From Olsenella sp. SW781 (GTDB lineage: Bacteria > Actinomycetota > Coriobacteriia > Coriobacteriales > Atopobiaceae): a stretch of DNA of 64,000 nt. The translations under genes and the position numbers were made by a program. Shown here piece by piece: positions 1 through 6,355 of this stretch; positions within the stretch are counted from its first letter, which is position 1, and each line of letters opens with the position of its first letter. The notes under the pieces were generated by a model that worked only from the letters and a program-made list of their open reading frames with translations, ran no database searches and had not been told where the DNA came from. The stretch lies in assembly GCF_012027725.1 (NCBI RefSeq), contig NZ_SJOU01000006.1, positions 62,001-126,000 of the forward strand. Direction: 5' to 3'.

Positions 1-455
1 TCCGAGTAGGTGCCCGCGCGGCCGGGGAACGAGAAGCGCGTCCACGCGGAGATGGTCTGCGCGTCCCCGAGCACGACCTCGCGGTTGTTGGACTGCACCT
101 CGCGCGCGACCACGTCCTCGCAGCCGTCCGCGCCGAGCCGCTGATTGAGCACGATGTCCGCGAGCGCCTGGATGCCGTTTGCCTGCAGCGCGCGCACCGC
201 GGCCTCGTACTCCGCGCGGGTGCCGTACTTGGTGCGCACGGTCCCCTTCTGGTCGAACTCGCCCAGGTCGTAGGTGTCGTAGACGCCGTAGCCCACGTCC
301 TCGGCGCCCTTCTCGGCCTTGTAGGCGGGCGGCAGCCAGACGGCGGTGATGCCCTGGTAGGCGAAGTCGGCAGCCTGCTCGGCGATGCGGTGCCAGTGCG
401 AGCCGTCCGCGGGCAGGTACCAGGAGAAGCCCTGGAGCATGGTTCCGTTGGTCAT
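1..455 (-). CDS. Alpha-amylase (GH13), N-terminal part, cut by window edge
   Basis: The gene runs off the left edge, so only about 151 N-terminal residues are seen. The start is the ATG ending at 455, preceded by AGAAAGGACT on the minus strand. The protein opens MTNGTMLQGFSWYLPADG, followed by WLPPAYKG, GYGVYDTYDLGEF and ALADIVLNQRLG, the typical beta1 to beta3 blocks of a GH13 barrel. The opening without a signal peptide suggests a cytoplasmic, liquefying-type amylase that hydrolyses alpha-1,4-glucans. The catalytic Asp/Glu residues lie outside the window, so activity cannot be checked here. The pattern MLQGFxWY is usual in the cytoplasmic AmyS/AmyA group. Confidence 0.88.
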   Translation of the reverse strand, partial: MTNGTMLQGFSWYLPADGSHWHRIAEQAADFAYQGITAVWLPPAYKAEKGAEDVGYGVYDTYDLGEFDQKGTVRTKYGTRAEYEAAVRALQANGIQALADIVLNQRLGADGCEDVVAREVQSNNREVVLGDAQTISAWTRFSFPGRAGTYS

Positions 456-480
456 GAAAGTCCTTTCTGGTGACGTGAGA

Positions 481-579
481 CAAGGGGGACGGTGAGACAA
501 AGGGGACGGGTTCATTTGTCTCATTACATAATGTAATGAGACAAATGAACCCGTCCCCTTTGTCTCACCGTCCCCCTTG
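481..579. repeat. Perfect 99-bp palindrome (49-bp arms), GGGGAC-type
   Basis: Two perfectly complementary 49-bp arms flank a single central base at 530. Each arm carries GGGGGACGG, GAGACAAAGGGGACGGG and TTCATTTGTCTCATTACAT. The right arm ends 2 bp before the stop codon of the membrane-protein gene (stop at 582) and the left arm lies just upstream of the amylase gene. Its position suggests a terminator or mRNA 3' end for the minus-strand gene; the shared GGGGACRGG core links it to four other palindromes in this window. Confidence 0.9.
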
Positions 580-581
580 AA

Positions 582-1520
582 TCACTCCTCTTGGCCGGAG
601 ACGAGCGCGACGCCCGCGGCGGCGGCGAGCTCCTCGGGCGTGGGCTGGCGCAGCACGCGGACGGCCAGGTACACGCACACGCCCATGAACAGCAGGTCAA
701 ATACGGCGTCGAAGGTGACGCCAAGGATGCCGCGCTCGAGGAACATGCCCACCACCTGCACGAGGTCGAAGGCGCAGACGATCGACGCGAGCACGAGGAA
801 GGGCACGATCTTCTGCGGTCGGTTGGACCCCCGGATGCCAAGCCCGCCCGCGAGCACGCTGACGCCCGACGAGAGCCCGCCGACGGCGAGCAGGGCATAG
901 AGCGTGTCGGAGACGGTTACCGGGACGCCCGAGATGACGGCGCGCTCCCCCTCCCCGTACACGACGAGCGCGGCCGCCAGCACCACGATCACCACGACCG
1001 TCACCACGCCCTTGAGGATGATCATCTCGGAGAGCAGGTGCAGGACGCGCTGGTGGCGCGAGCGCAGGAAGGTCTCGCCGCGGACGCCGTTGTCGTGCTC
1101 CTCCTTCACCTTGTCGGCAAGGCGCGAGCAGATGAGCACGTAGACGATCGTGGTCGTGAGCACGATGGGGTTGAACAGGATGAACGACCCAACCCCCCAG
1201 CCCCAGACGATGGCAACGAGCACGGCGAGCCCGACGAGGTAGCACAGGAAGCGGTAGGGCTCGACGCGGGCGGAGTTGTTGGAGGCGACGATGCCCAGCG
1301 CCGCGGTGAGGATGAGCAGGCCCGCCGCGACGACGATCATGACGCCGAAGGTGGCAGCGGTCCAGATGTCGCCTCCCGGGAGCAGCCCCATGACGTTTCC
1401 CACGAGCACCGCGACGCCGCCGAGAAGAACGAGCAGGCCGATGATGCCCATGAGGATGGAGACCATGCGAAGCACGGCCTGGGCCGGCGTGCGGGGAATC
1501 GAGGGCTCGAGGTCCTCCAT
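582..1520 (-). CDS. Multi-pass membrane protein of unknown function
   Basis: The 312-residue product has a short charged N-terminus and about eight hydrophobic segments (roughly residues 18-42, 53-78, 90-108, 112-130, 168-188, 205-225, 238-258 and 268-290). A soluble loop at about 133-160 carries charged residues. No catalytic motif or named domain is recognised. The Pro-Thr-Pro-Glu-Glu-Leu near the C-terminus marks a short cytoplasmic tail. The start is the ATG at 1520, preceded on the minus strand by GGGAGGTGACAGCGC, a good ribosome binding site. It is separated from the amylase by the 99-bp palindrome and from the nad operon by a repeat-bearing gap, so it is probably monocistronic. Confidence 0.75.
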   Translation of the reverse strand: MEDLEPSIPRTPAQAVLRMVSILMGIIGLLVLLGGVAVLVGNVMGLLPGGDIWTAATFGVMIVVAAGLLILTAALGIVASNNSARVEPYRFLCYLVGLAVLVAIVWGWGVGSFILFNPIVLTTTIVYVLICSRLADKVKEEHDNGVRGETFLRSRHQRVLHLLSEMIILKGVVTVVVIVVLAAALVVYGEGERAVISGVPVTVSDTLYALLAVGGLSSGVSVLAGGLGIRGSNRPQKIVPFLVLASIVCAFDLVQVVGMFLERGILGVTFDAVFDLLFMGVCVYLAVRVLRQPTPEELAAAAGVALVSGQEE

Positions 1521-1771
1521 GCGCTGTCACCTCCCTGACGGTTGTCTGAACGTAGGGAGTATACCCAAACGTCATGGAGGGACTCGCGCCTTGCCGCGGT
1601 CCTTCTCGCCAGGGGCCGGCGGGCATAAGGCTGCGCGAGAAGAACGCGGGGACGCGGTCAGGCGGACGCGCGGGCCAGCCGAGCATGCCCTATGGCACGG
1701 ATTTCGCCCATCGGGACGCGCATCCGTGCGCCGGGGCATGCCCGTCGCGCCCCAGATGCGCGGGCAGCCCG
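1521..1771. other. Intergenic gap with inverted CCGTGCGC/GCATGC repeats and the CTTCTCGCC motif
   Basis: No gene is seen. The gap holds one TTCTCGCC (1603-1610), a GCGAGAAGAAC near 1627, and two copies of the CCGTGCGCCGGGGCATGC repeat family in inverted orientation (about 1680-1700 and 1733-1753). Together these can fold into a stem downstream of niaR. Confidence 0.6.
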
Positions 1772-2326
1772 TCAGGAGAAGGTCGCGGCCTCGTAGTCGG
1801 TGAGCTCGGCGAGGTAGCCGCGCTCGGAGAGGGCCCGCTCGACGTCGTCCAGCACCTCCTCGCTTCCCGCGCTCACGTGATGGAAGTGGTAGCCGCTCGT
1901 GACCTCCAGGAGCGGGGCGGACACGCCGGAGGCCAGCTCGGCCATGAAGCGCTCGACGTCGCGGCGGCTGGAGATTCCCAGCTCGGAGGACACCTTCCCG
2001 TAGACGCGATGGTTCACGAAGACGTCCTCCACGCACCCGCCCAGGTCAACGACGCAGGTCAGCTCGTCGGCGGTCTGCTCGGCGGTGTGCCGGCACTTGA
2101 ACAGGCGCGTGGGACGCACGGGCGCATCATCGGCGGCCAGGACGTAGCCGCGGTTGGTGGAGACGATCTTCTCGCCCCGGGTGCGCAGGAGGGCGATGTC
2201 GGTGACCACTACTTGACGGCTCACGCCGCACTTCTCGGCAAGCGCGCCGCCCGAGAGTGGCCCCTCGGCGCCGCGCAGGGCCTCCAAGATCTTCTCGCGA
2301 CGGGCGTCCCCGGAGCCGGCGCTCAC
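1772..2326 (-). CDS. niaR: NiaR-type repressor of NAD biosynthesis (HTH plus 3H domain)
   Basis: This 184-residue protein has an N-terminal winged helix (about residues 9-60, with GGALAEKCGVSRQVVVTDIALLR as the reading helix region) followed by a 3H domain. The histidines that name the domain are visible in CRHTAEQTADEL, VFVNHRVYG and SGYHFHHV. Family members sense nicotinic acid and repress niacin salvage and de novo NAD genes. The gene overlaps nadC by 4 bp and is last in nadA-nadB-nadC-niaR, so the repressor is probably autoregulated through the nadA promoter. A near-palindrome over that promoter is the likely operator. The assignment is strong from domain layout and context. Confidence 0.92.
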   Translation of the reverse strand: MSAGSGDARREKILEALRGAEGPLSGGALAEKCGVSRQVVVTDIALLRTRGEKIVSTNRGYVLAADDAPVRPTRLFKCRHTAEQTADELTCVVDLGGCVEDVFVNHRVYGKVSSELGISSRRDVERFMAELASGVSAPLLEVTSGYHFHHVSAGSEEVLDDVERALSERGYLAELTDYEAATFS

Positions 2327-3177
2327 CCCAGGACCTCTAGGTGCTTGAGCGAGAGGTCGAGGATCGGCGCGGAGTGCGTGAGCGCGCCGCAGGAGACGAA
2401 GTCCACGCCCAGGTCCACGTAGCGCCCCACGTTGGCGGCATCCACGTTGCCCGAGGCCTCGGTCTGGGCGCGGCCGTCGATGAGGGTAACAGCGGCGGCC
2501 ATGTCATCGTGGGACATGTTGTCCAGCATGATGATGTCGGCACCCGCCTCGACGGCCTCGCGGACCATCTCGAGGCTCTCGCACTCCACCTCGACCTTGT
2601 CCACGAAGGGCGCCGTGGCGCGCGCCATGGCCACGGCCTCGGCCACGCCGCCCGCGGCGTCGATGTGGTTGTCCTTGAGCAGGACGCCGTCAGAGAGGCC
2701 GTAGCGGTGCAGGCTGCCGCCGCCCAGGCGCACGGCCTCGCGCTCGAAGAGGCGCATGCCGGGCGTGGTCTTGCGCGTGCAGACGAGCGTGGTGGCCGTG
2801 CCCTCGAGCGCGGCCGCGATAGCGGACGTGTAGGTGGCGATGCCGCTCATGCGCTGCAGGTAGTTGAGGGCGGTGCGCTCGCCCTCCAGCAGCACGCGCA
2901 CGTCTCCCTCCACGGTGGCCACATGCTGGCCCGCGCTCACGCGCTCGCCGTCCGCCACGTCGGCGGTGACGCGCGTGGCGGGGTCGAGCAGCGCAAAGAC
3001 GCGCGAGAAGACCGCGAGGCCCGCGATCACGCCGTCCGCCTTGGCGATGAGCTGCACGCGGCCGGGACGCGGCTCGGGCATCACGGCGGCGGTGGAGACG
3101 TCGCCGAAGGGCATGTCCTCGCGCAGCGCAGCGCGGATGTGGTCGTCCATCTGCATCTGGATCATCGGGTCGGTCAT
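2323..3177 (-). CDS. nadC: Nicotinate-nucleotide pyrophosphorylase (carboxylating)
   Basis: NadC converts quinolinate and PRPP to nicotinate mononucleotide, CO2 and PPi, the third step of de novo NAD synthesis. The 284 residues match the usual family length. Visible motifs include GEDMPFGDVSTAAV-like opening, ERTALNYLQRMSGIAT, CTRKTTPGMR, GGGSLHRYGLSDGVLLKDNH, KVEVECESLEM and DIIMLDNMS. The start ATG at 3177 follows GAGAGGAGACCCA, a strong ribosome binding site that begins immediately after the nadB-nadC palindrome. It overlaps niaR by 4 bp. Nothing looks damaged. Confidence 0.96.
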   Translation of the reverse strand: MTDPMIQMQMDDHIRAALREDMPFGDVSTAAVMPEPRPGRVQLIAKADGVIAGLAVFSRVFALLDPATRVTADVADGERVSAGQHVATVEGDVRVLLEGERTALNYLQRMSGIATYTSAIAAALEGTATTLVCTRKTTPGMRLFEREAVRLGGGSLHRYGLSDGVLLKDNHIDAAGGVAEAVAMARATAPFVDKVEVECESLEMVREAVEAGADIIMLDNMSHDDMAAAVTLIDGRAQTEASGNVDAANVGRYVDLGVDFVSCGALTHSAPILDLSLKHLEVLG

Positions 3178-3190
3178 TGGGTCTCCTCTC

Positions 3191-3264
3191 GTGAGACAAT
3201 GGGGACAGGTTCATTTGTCTCATTGAGGCACATGAGACAAATGAACCTGTCCCCATTGTCTCAC
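3191..3264. repeat. Perfect palindrome (33-bp arms, 8-nt loop) between nadC and nadB
   Basis: Arms at 3191-3223 and 3232-3264 are exact complements: GTGAGACAATGGGGACAGG and then TTCATTTGTCTCAT. It shares GGGGACAGGTTCATTTGTCTCAT with the 481-579 element (there GGGGACGGG). The nadB stop codon (3220-3222) lies inside it, so the last residues of NadB are encoded by one arm. It may terminate or attenuate transcription, or stabilise the upstream nadAB message, before nadC-niaR. Confidence 0.9.
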
Positions 3265-4530
3265 GGCCTCCGCAAGCTGCGCCGCGGTGTCCTCGGCAAA
3301 GCGGTCACGCATGATCTTGTCGGCCGCCCTCTGGGCAAAGACGAGCGACTCGAGCAGGCTGTTGGAGGCAAGGCGGTTCTTGCCGTGGACGCCGTTGCAG
3401 CAGGTCTCGCCGCAGGCGAAGAGGTGCGGCAGGGTGGTCTGGGAGTCCGAGTCCACATGGATGCCGCCCATGAAGTAGTGCTGGGCGGGCACCACGGGAA
3501 TCGGGCGCTCGCGGATATCGTAGCCCTCCTCGAGGCAGCGCTCCAGGATGTGCGTGAAGTGTCCCTCTATCACCTCGCGGGGCACCCGCTCGAAGGAGAG
3601 CCACACGTGCTGCGCGCCCGTTCTTCTCATCTCGGCAAAGATCGCCGCGGAGACCACGTCGCGCGGCTGCAGCTCGTCCGTGAAGCGCTCGCCGGCGTCG
3701 TTCAGCAGGATCGCCCCCTCCCCGCGCGCGGACTCGGAGATGAGAAACGCGCGGCCGGGTCGCTCGCTCCAGAGCGAGGTGGGATGGATCTGCACGTAGT
3801 CCATGTGCTCAAGGAGGACCCCGTGCTCGGCGGCAATGCGGCAGCCGTCCCCGGTGAGGCACGAGAAGTTCGTGGAGCGCGAGTAGAGCCCGCCCACGCC
3901 GCCCGTGGCAAAGACCGTAGCGTCCGCGCGGATCTCGATCCTCTCGCCGTCCGGCCCCGTGGCCACGACGCCGCGGCACACCCGCGTGCCGCTGCCCTCG
4001 GAGCTCTCGAGGATGTCCGTCATGCAGGTGTGCTCGAGAATGCGCGCATGGGGCAGCCTGCGCACGCAGGCCAGCAGGTGCGTGGTGATCTCCTCCCCCG
4101 TGACGTCCTCGTGGTAGACGATGCGCGGGCGGGAGTGCGCGCCCTCGCGGGTGTAGTCGAGCTCGCCGTCCGGCCTGCGGGCGAAGCGCACGCCGCGCTT
4201 GATGAGGTCGTCGATGATGGGGCGACTCGCGCGGATCATGAGGTCCACGCTCTCCAGGCGGTTCTCGTAGTGGCCCGCGCGCAGCGTGTCCTCGAAGAAG
4301 GACTCGTAGTCGCCCGGGTCGTGCAGGACGCAGATGCCGCCCTGGGCGAGCATGGAGTCGCAGTGGTCCACCTCCTCCTTGGAGAGCAGGACCACCGAGA
4401 GCGCCTCCGGGAGGTTGAGAGCGCAGTAGAGGCCGGCCACTCCGCAGCCGACGATGACCACGTCGCAGTCGATCACGCGCGCGGGGCGCGATTCGTCCGT
4501 CGCGATGACACCGTCCTTCTCGCCCGCCAT
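3220..4530 (-). CDS. nadB: L-aspartate oxidase, short form
   Basis: NadB oxidises L-aspartate to iminoaspartate with FAD. The N-terminal dinucleotide fold is VIVGCGVAGLYCALNL; further family blocks are LAQGGICV, HSRPRIVYHEDVTG, TVFATGGVGGLYSRSTN, QIHPTSLW, SESARGEGA, HYFMGGIHVD and CGETCCNGVHGKNRLASNSLLE. The start at 4530 follows GGGAGGTAGC that overlaps the nadA stop. At 436 residues it lacks most of the C-terminal helical domain of enzymes of about 530 residues, and its last residues (RQWGQVHLSHVPQ) come from the palindrome. Short NadB forms exist, so function is still likely, but the palindrome may have replaced an older 3' end. Confidence 0.93.
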   Translation of the reverse strand: MAGEKDGVIATDESRPARVIDCDVVIVGCGVAGLYCALNLPEALSVVLLSKEEVDHCDSMLAQGGICVLHDPGDYESFFEDTLRAGHYENRLESVDLMIRASRPIIDDLIKRGVRFARRPDGELDYTREGAHSRPRIVYHEDVTGEEITTHLLACVRRLPHARILEHTCMTDILESSEGSGTRVCRGVVATGPDGERIEIRADATVFATGGVGGLYSRSTNFSCLTGDGCRIAAEHGVLLEHMDYVQIHPTSLWSERPGRAFLISESARGEGAILLNDAGERFTDELQPRDVVSAAIFAEMRRTGAQHVWLSFERVPREVIEGHFTHILERCLEEGYDIRERPIPVVPAQHYFMGGIHVDSDSQTTLPHLFACGETCCNGVHGKNRLASNSLLESLVFAQRAADKIMRDRFAEDTAAQLAEAVRQWGQVHLSHVPQ

Positions 4531-4531
4531 G

Positions 4532-5458
4532 CTACCTCCCCAGCTCGAGCATGCGGGTGAGCGCCGCGCGGGCGCCCTCGGCCACCTCGGCCGGCGGCAG
4601 GCCCACCTCTCCGGAGCCGTCGCGCAGGCAGGCGACGAGCCGCTCCACCGTGATGCGGTCCATGTCCGGGCAGGCCGGGCGCGTGGCCGGGAAGTGGAAG
4701 CGCTTGCCGGTCCCGGCCGTCTGGCGCTCCAGCTCGCCGCGGACGCCGTCCACGGTGAGGACGATGTAGTCGCGCGCCGAGCCCGCCACGGCCGCCTCGA
4801 TGATCTGCGAGGTGGAGCCGGCAAAGTCCGCGAGCGCCATGACCTCCGGACCGCACTCGGGGTGCGCGAGCACCGGCGCGTCCGGGAACGCTGCCTTGAG
4901 CGCGCGGACTTCGTTAGCGGAGATGTCGCGGTGGATGGGGCAGTAGCCGTCGTTCAGGATCACGTTCTTCTCGGCCACCTGGCTCGCCACATAGCTGCCG
5001 AGATGGCGGTCCGGCACGAAGAGGACGTTTCCCTGCGGCAGCGCGCGCACGATGCGCACCGCGTTCGAGGACGTGACGCAGACGTCGGACCACGACTTCA
5101 CCTCGGCCGTGGAGTTGACGTAGCAGGCCACCGCCAGGTCGTCGCCGTAGCGCTCTCGCGCGGCGTCCACCGTCTCGCGGCGCACCATGTGGGCCATAGG
5201 GCAGTCGGCGGCAGGGTCCGGCATGAGGACGGTCTTGTCCGGCGAGAGGAGTTTGGCGCTCTCCGCCATGAAGCTCACGCCGGCAAAGACCAGCGTGCGG
5301 CACGGCAGCGTGGCCGCGAGCTTGGCGAGGGCGAAGGAGTCGCCCACGTGGTCGGCCAGCTCCTGGACCTCGGGCGGGACGTAGTAGTGGGCCAGAATCA
5401 CGGCGTCGCGCCTCTCCTTGAGACGCTCGACCTCGGCGCGCAGCTCGTCTGTGAGCAT
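4532..5458 (-). CDS. nadA: Quinolinate synthase A
   Basis: NadA condenses iminoaspartate with dihydroxyacetone phosphate to give quinolinate, using a [4Fe-4S] cluster. The 308-residue form starts at the ATG at 5458 behind GAGGGGAGCGGAC; an upstream in-frame extension is rejected because it runs through the promoter and repeats. Motifs seen are AHYYVPPEVQELADHVGDS, GVSFMAESAKLL, the cluster cysteines in DCPMAHMV, HPECGPEV and CPDMDRIT, and NSTAEVK. It is the first gene of the nad operon and is followed by nadB with one intervening base. Confidence 0.95.
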   Translation of the reverse strand: MLTDELRAEVERLKERRDAVILAHYYVPPEVQELADHVGDSFALAKLAATLPCRTLVFAGVSFMAESAKLLSPDKTVLMPDPAADCPMAHMVRRETVDAARERYGDDLAVACYVNSTAEVKSWSDVCVTSSNAVRIVRALPQGNVLFVPDRHLGSYVASQVAEKNVILNDGYCPIHRDISANEVRALKAAFPDAPVLAHPECGPEVMALADFAGSTSQIIEAAVAGSARDYIVLTVDGVRGELERQTAGTGKRFHFPATRPACPDMDRITVERLVACLRDGSGEVGLPPAEVAEGARAALTRMLELGR

Positions 5459-5487
5459 GTCCGCTCCCCTCGTCGACAAACCATGAC

Positions 5488-5515
5488 AGTATACAGCTTG
5501 CTTGACAGCTGACAA
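5488..5515 (-). promoter_or_regulatory. nadA promoter with overlapping near-palindrome (candidate NiaR operator)
   Basis: Read on the minus strand there is TTGTCA (5515-5510), a 16-bp spacer and TATACT (5493-5488), a good sigma-70-type promoter about 30 bp upstream of the nadA start. The near-palindrome TTGACAGCTGACAA (5502-5515 as printed) covers the -35 box. Placement and the presence of niaR in the operon make it the likely operator; no binding consensus was matched. Confidence 0.65.
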
Positions 5516-5540
5516 GACAGTGAGGCGGAAGACACGCATT

Positions 5541-5754
5541 CCGTGCGCCCCGGCATGCTCGAGCGGGTCCCGGAACGGCAGGACGCCCGGCGAGAAGGGC
5601 CTGGGCATGCCCCCGCGCACGGAACGCTCGGGCATGCCTGAGCGCACGGTTTTCACTCCGTGAAGGCCTAAACCGTGCGCAGGGGCATGCTCGATGCAGA
5701 CGACGGGCACTTGCCATGGCACCAGGCCAGGACCGTGCGCCGCGACATGCTCGA
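5541..5754. repeat. Cluster of five CCGTGCGC...GCATGCTCGA repeats
   Basis: Five copies of a 20-22 bp unit, consensus CCGTGCGCCGGGGCATGCTC, lie at about 5541-5562, 5601-5622 (inverted), 5626-5649 (inverted), 5673-5694 and 5733-5754. Adjacent direct and inverted copies can form hairpins. The same family occurs at 1680-1753 and 19156-19250. A GGCGAGAAGGG (5589) and GGCGAGAAGAAC (about 5805) also fall in this 429-bp gap between nadA and the MarR gene, which holds no gene. Confidence 0.8.
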
Positions 5755-5887
5755 CGACGCCCCCCAAGCGCCCTTCTCACCGTGTCGCGTTGTGGAGAAC
5801 GCGTGGCGAGAAGAACGCGCGGCGCTGAGGGCGCGCTCGGCGGGTATCACCTAACACCGTAAGTATCTTCTAGTAGTAGGGAGTGAG

Positions 5888-6355
5888 ATGGACGACTACG
5901 AACCCTCCTTCGCGCCGAGCTACGCCGAGCTCGCCCAGGAGCTCCTCCAGGAGCTCGGCCAGCTCGGACGCGCCGTGGGACCCAAGGCGCTCAACGCCAC
6001 GCGCGGGGAGACCGCCGTGCTCATGACGCTTTTCCGCTCAGAAGAGCCGCTCACGCCCGGCTCGCTCGGGTCCTTCGCACAGGTCTCGAGCGCGCGCACG
6101 GCCAACATCCTTCGATCCCTCGAGGAGAAGGGGCTCGTCACGCGCACGCACTCGAGCGAGGACCGTCGCTGCGTCAGGGTGGCGCTCACCGACGAGGGGC
6201 GCCGGCGCGCGGACTCCATCAGGCAGGAGCGCACGCAGGCCGTCGCGCGCTACCTGGAGTCCCTCGGGCCGAGTGACGCGGCGGAGCTCGTGCGCATCGT
6301 GCGGCGCTCGCGCGACATCCTCGTCGAGGCGGTCACGGGGGAGGTCGCCGAATGA
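5888..6355 (+). CDS. MarR-family transcriptional regulator of the ABC exporter
   Basis: The 155-residue product has the MarR winged-helix layout: a dimerisation helix at the N-terminus, then GETAVLMTLFRSEEPLTPGSL, the recognition region VSSARTANILRSLEEKGLVTR, and the wing SSEDRRCVRVALTDEGRRRAD, followed by a long C-terminal helix. The ATG at 5888 follows AGTAGGGAGTGAG. It overlaps the first exporter gene by 4 bp (ATGA), so the three genes form one operon and the regulator most likely controls the exporter in response to a ligand that cannot be inferred. Confidence 0.9.
   Translation: MDDYEPSFAPSYAELAQELLQELGQLGRAVGPKALNATRGETAVLMTLFRSEEPLTPGSLGSFAQVSSARTANILRSLEEKGLVTRTHSSEDRRCVRVALTDEGRRRADSIRQERTQAVARYLESLGPSDAAELVRIVRRSRDILVEAVTGEVAE

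Noticed and set aside
2341-4560. Long plus-strand reading frame (739 codons) opposite nadC-nadB
   Set aside because: High-GC antisense shadow of two well-identified genes; His/Ala/Gly/Arg-rich composition and no domain. The same applies to long frames at 20240-22651, 22980-25322, 29621-31258 and 32600-34072.
4532-5767. Longer NadA with start near 5767
   Set aside because: The extension crosses the promoter, the candidate operator and four dispersed repeats; ATG 5458 has a strong ribosome binding site and gives the normal NadA N-terminus.
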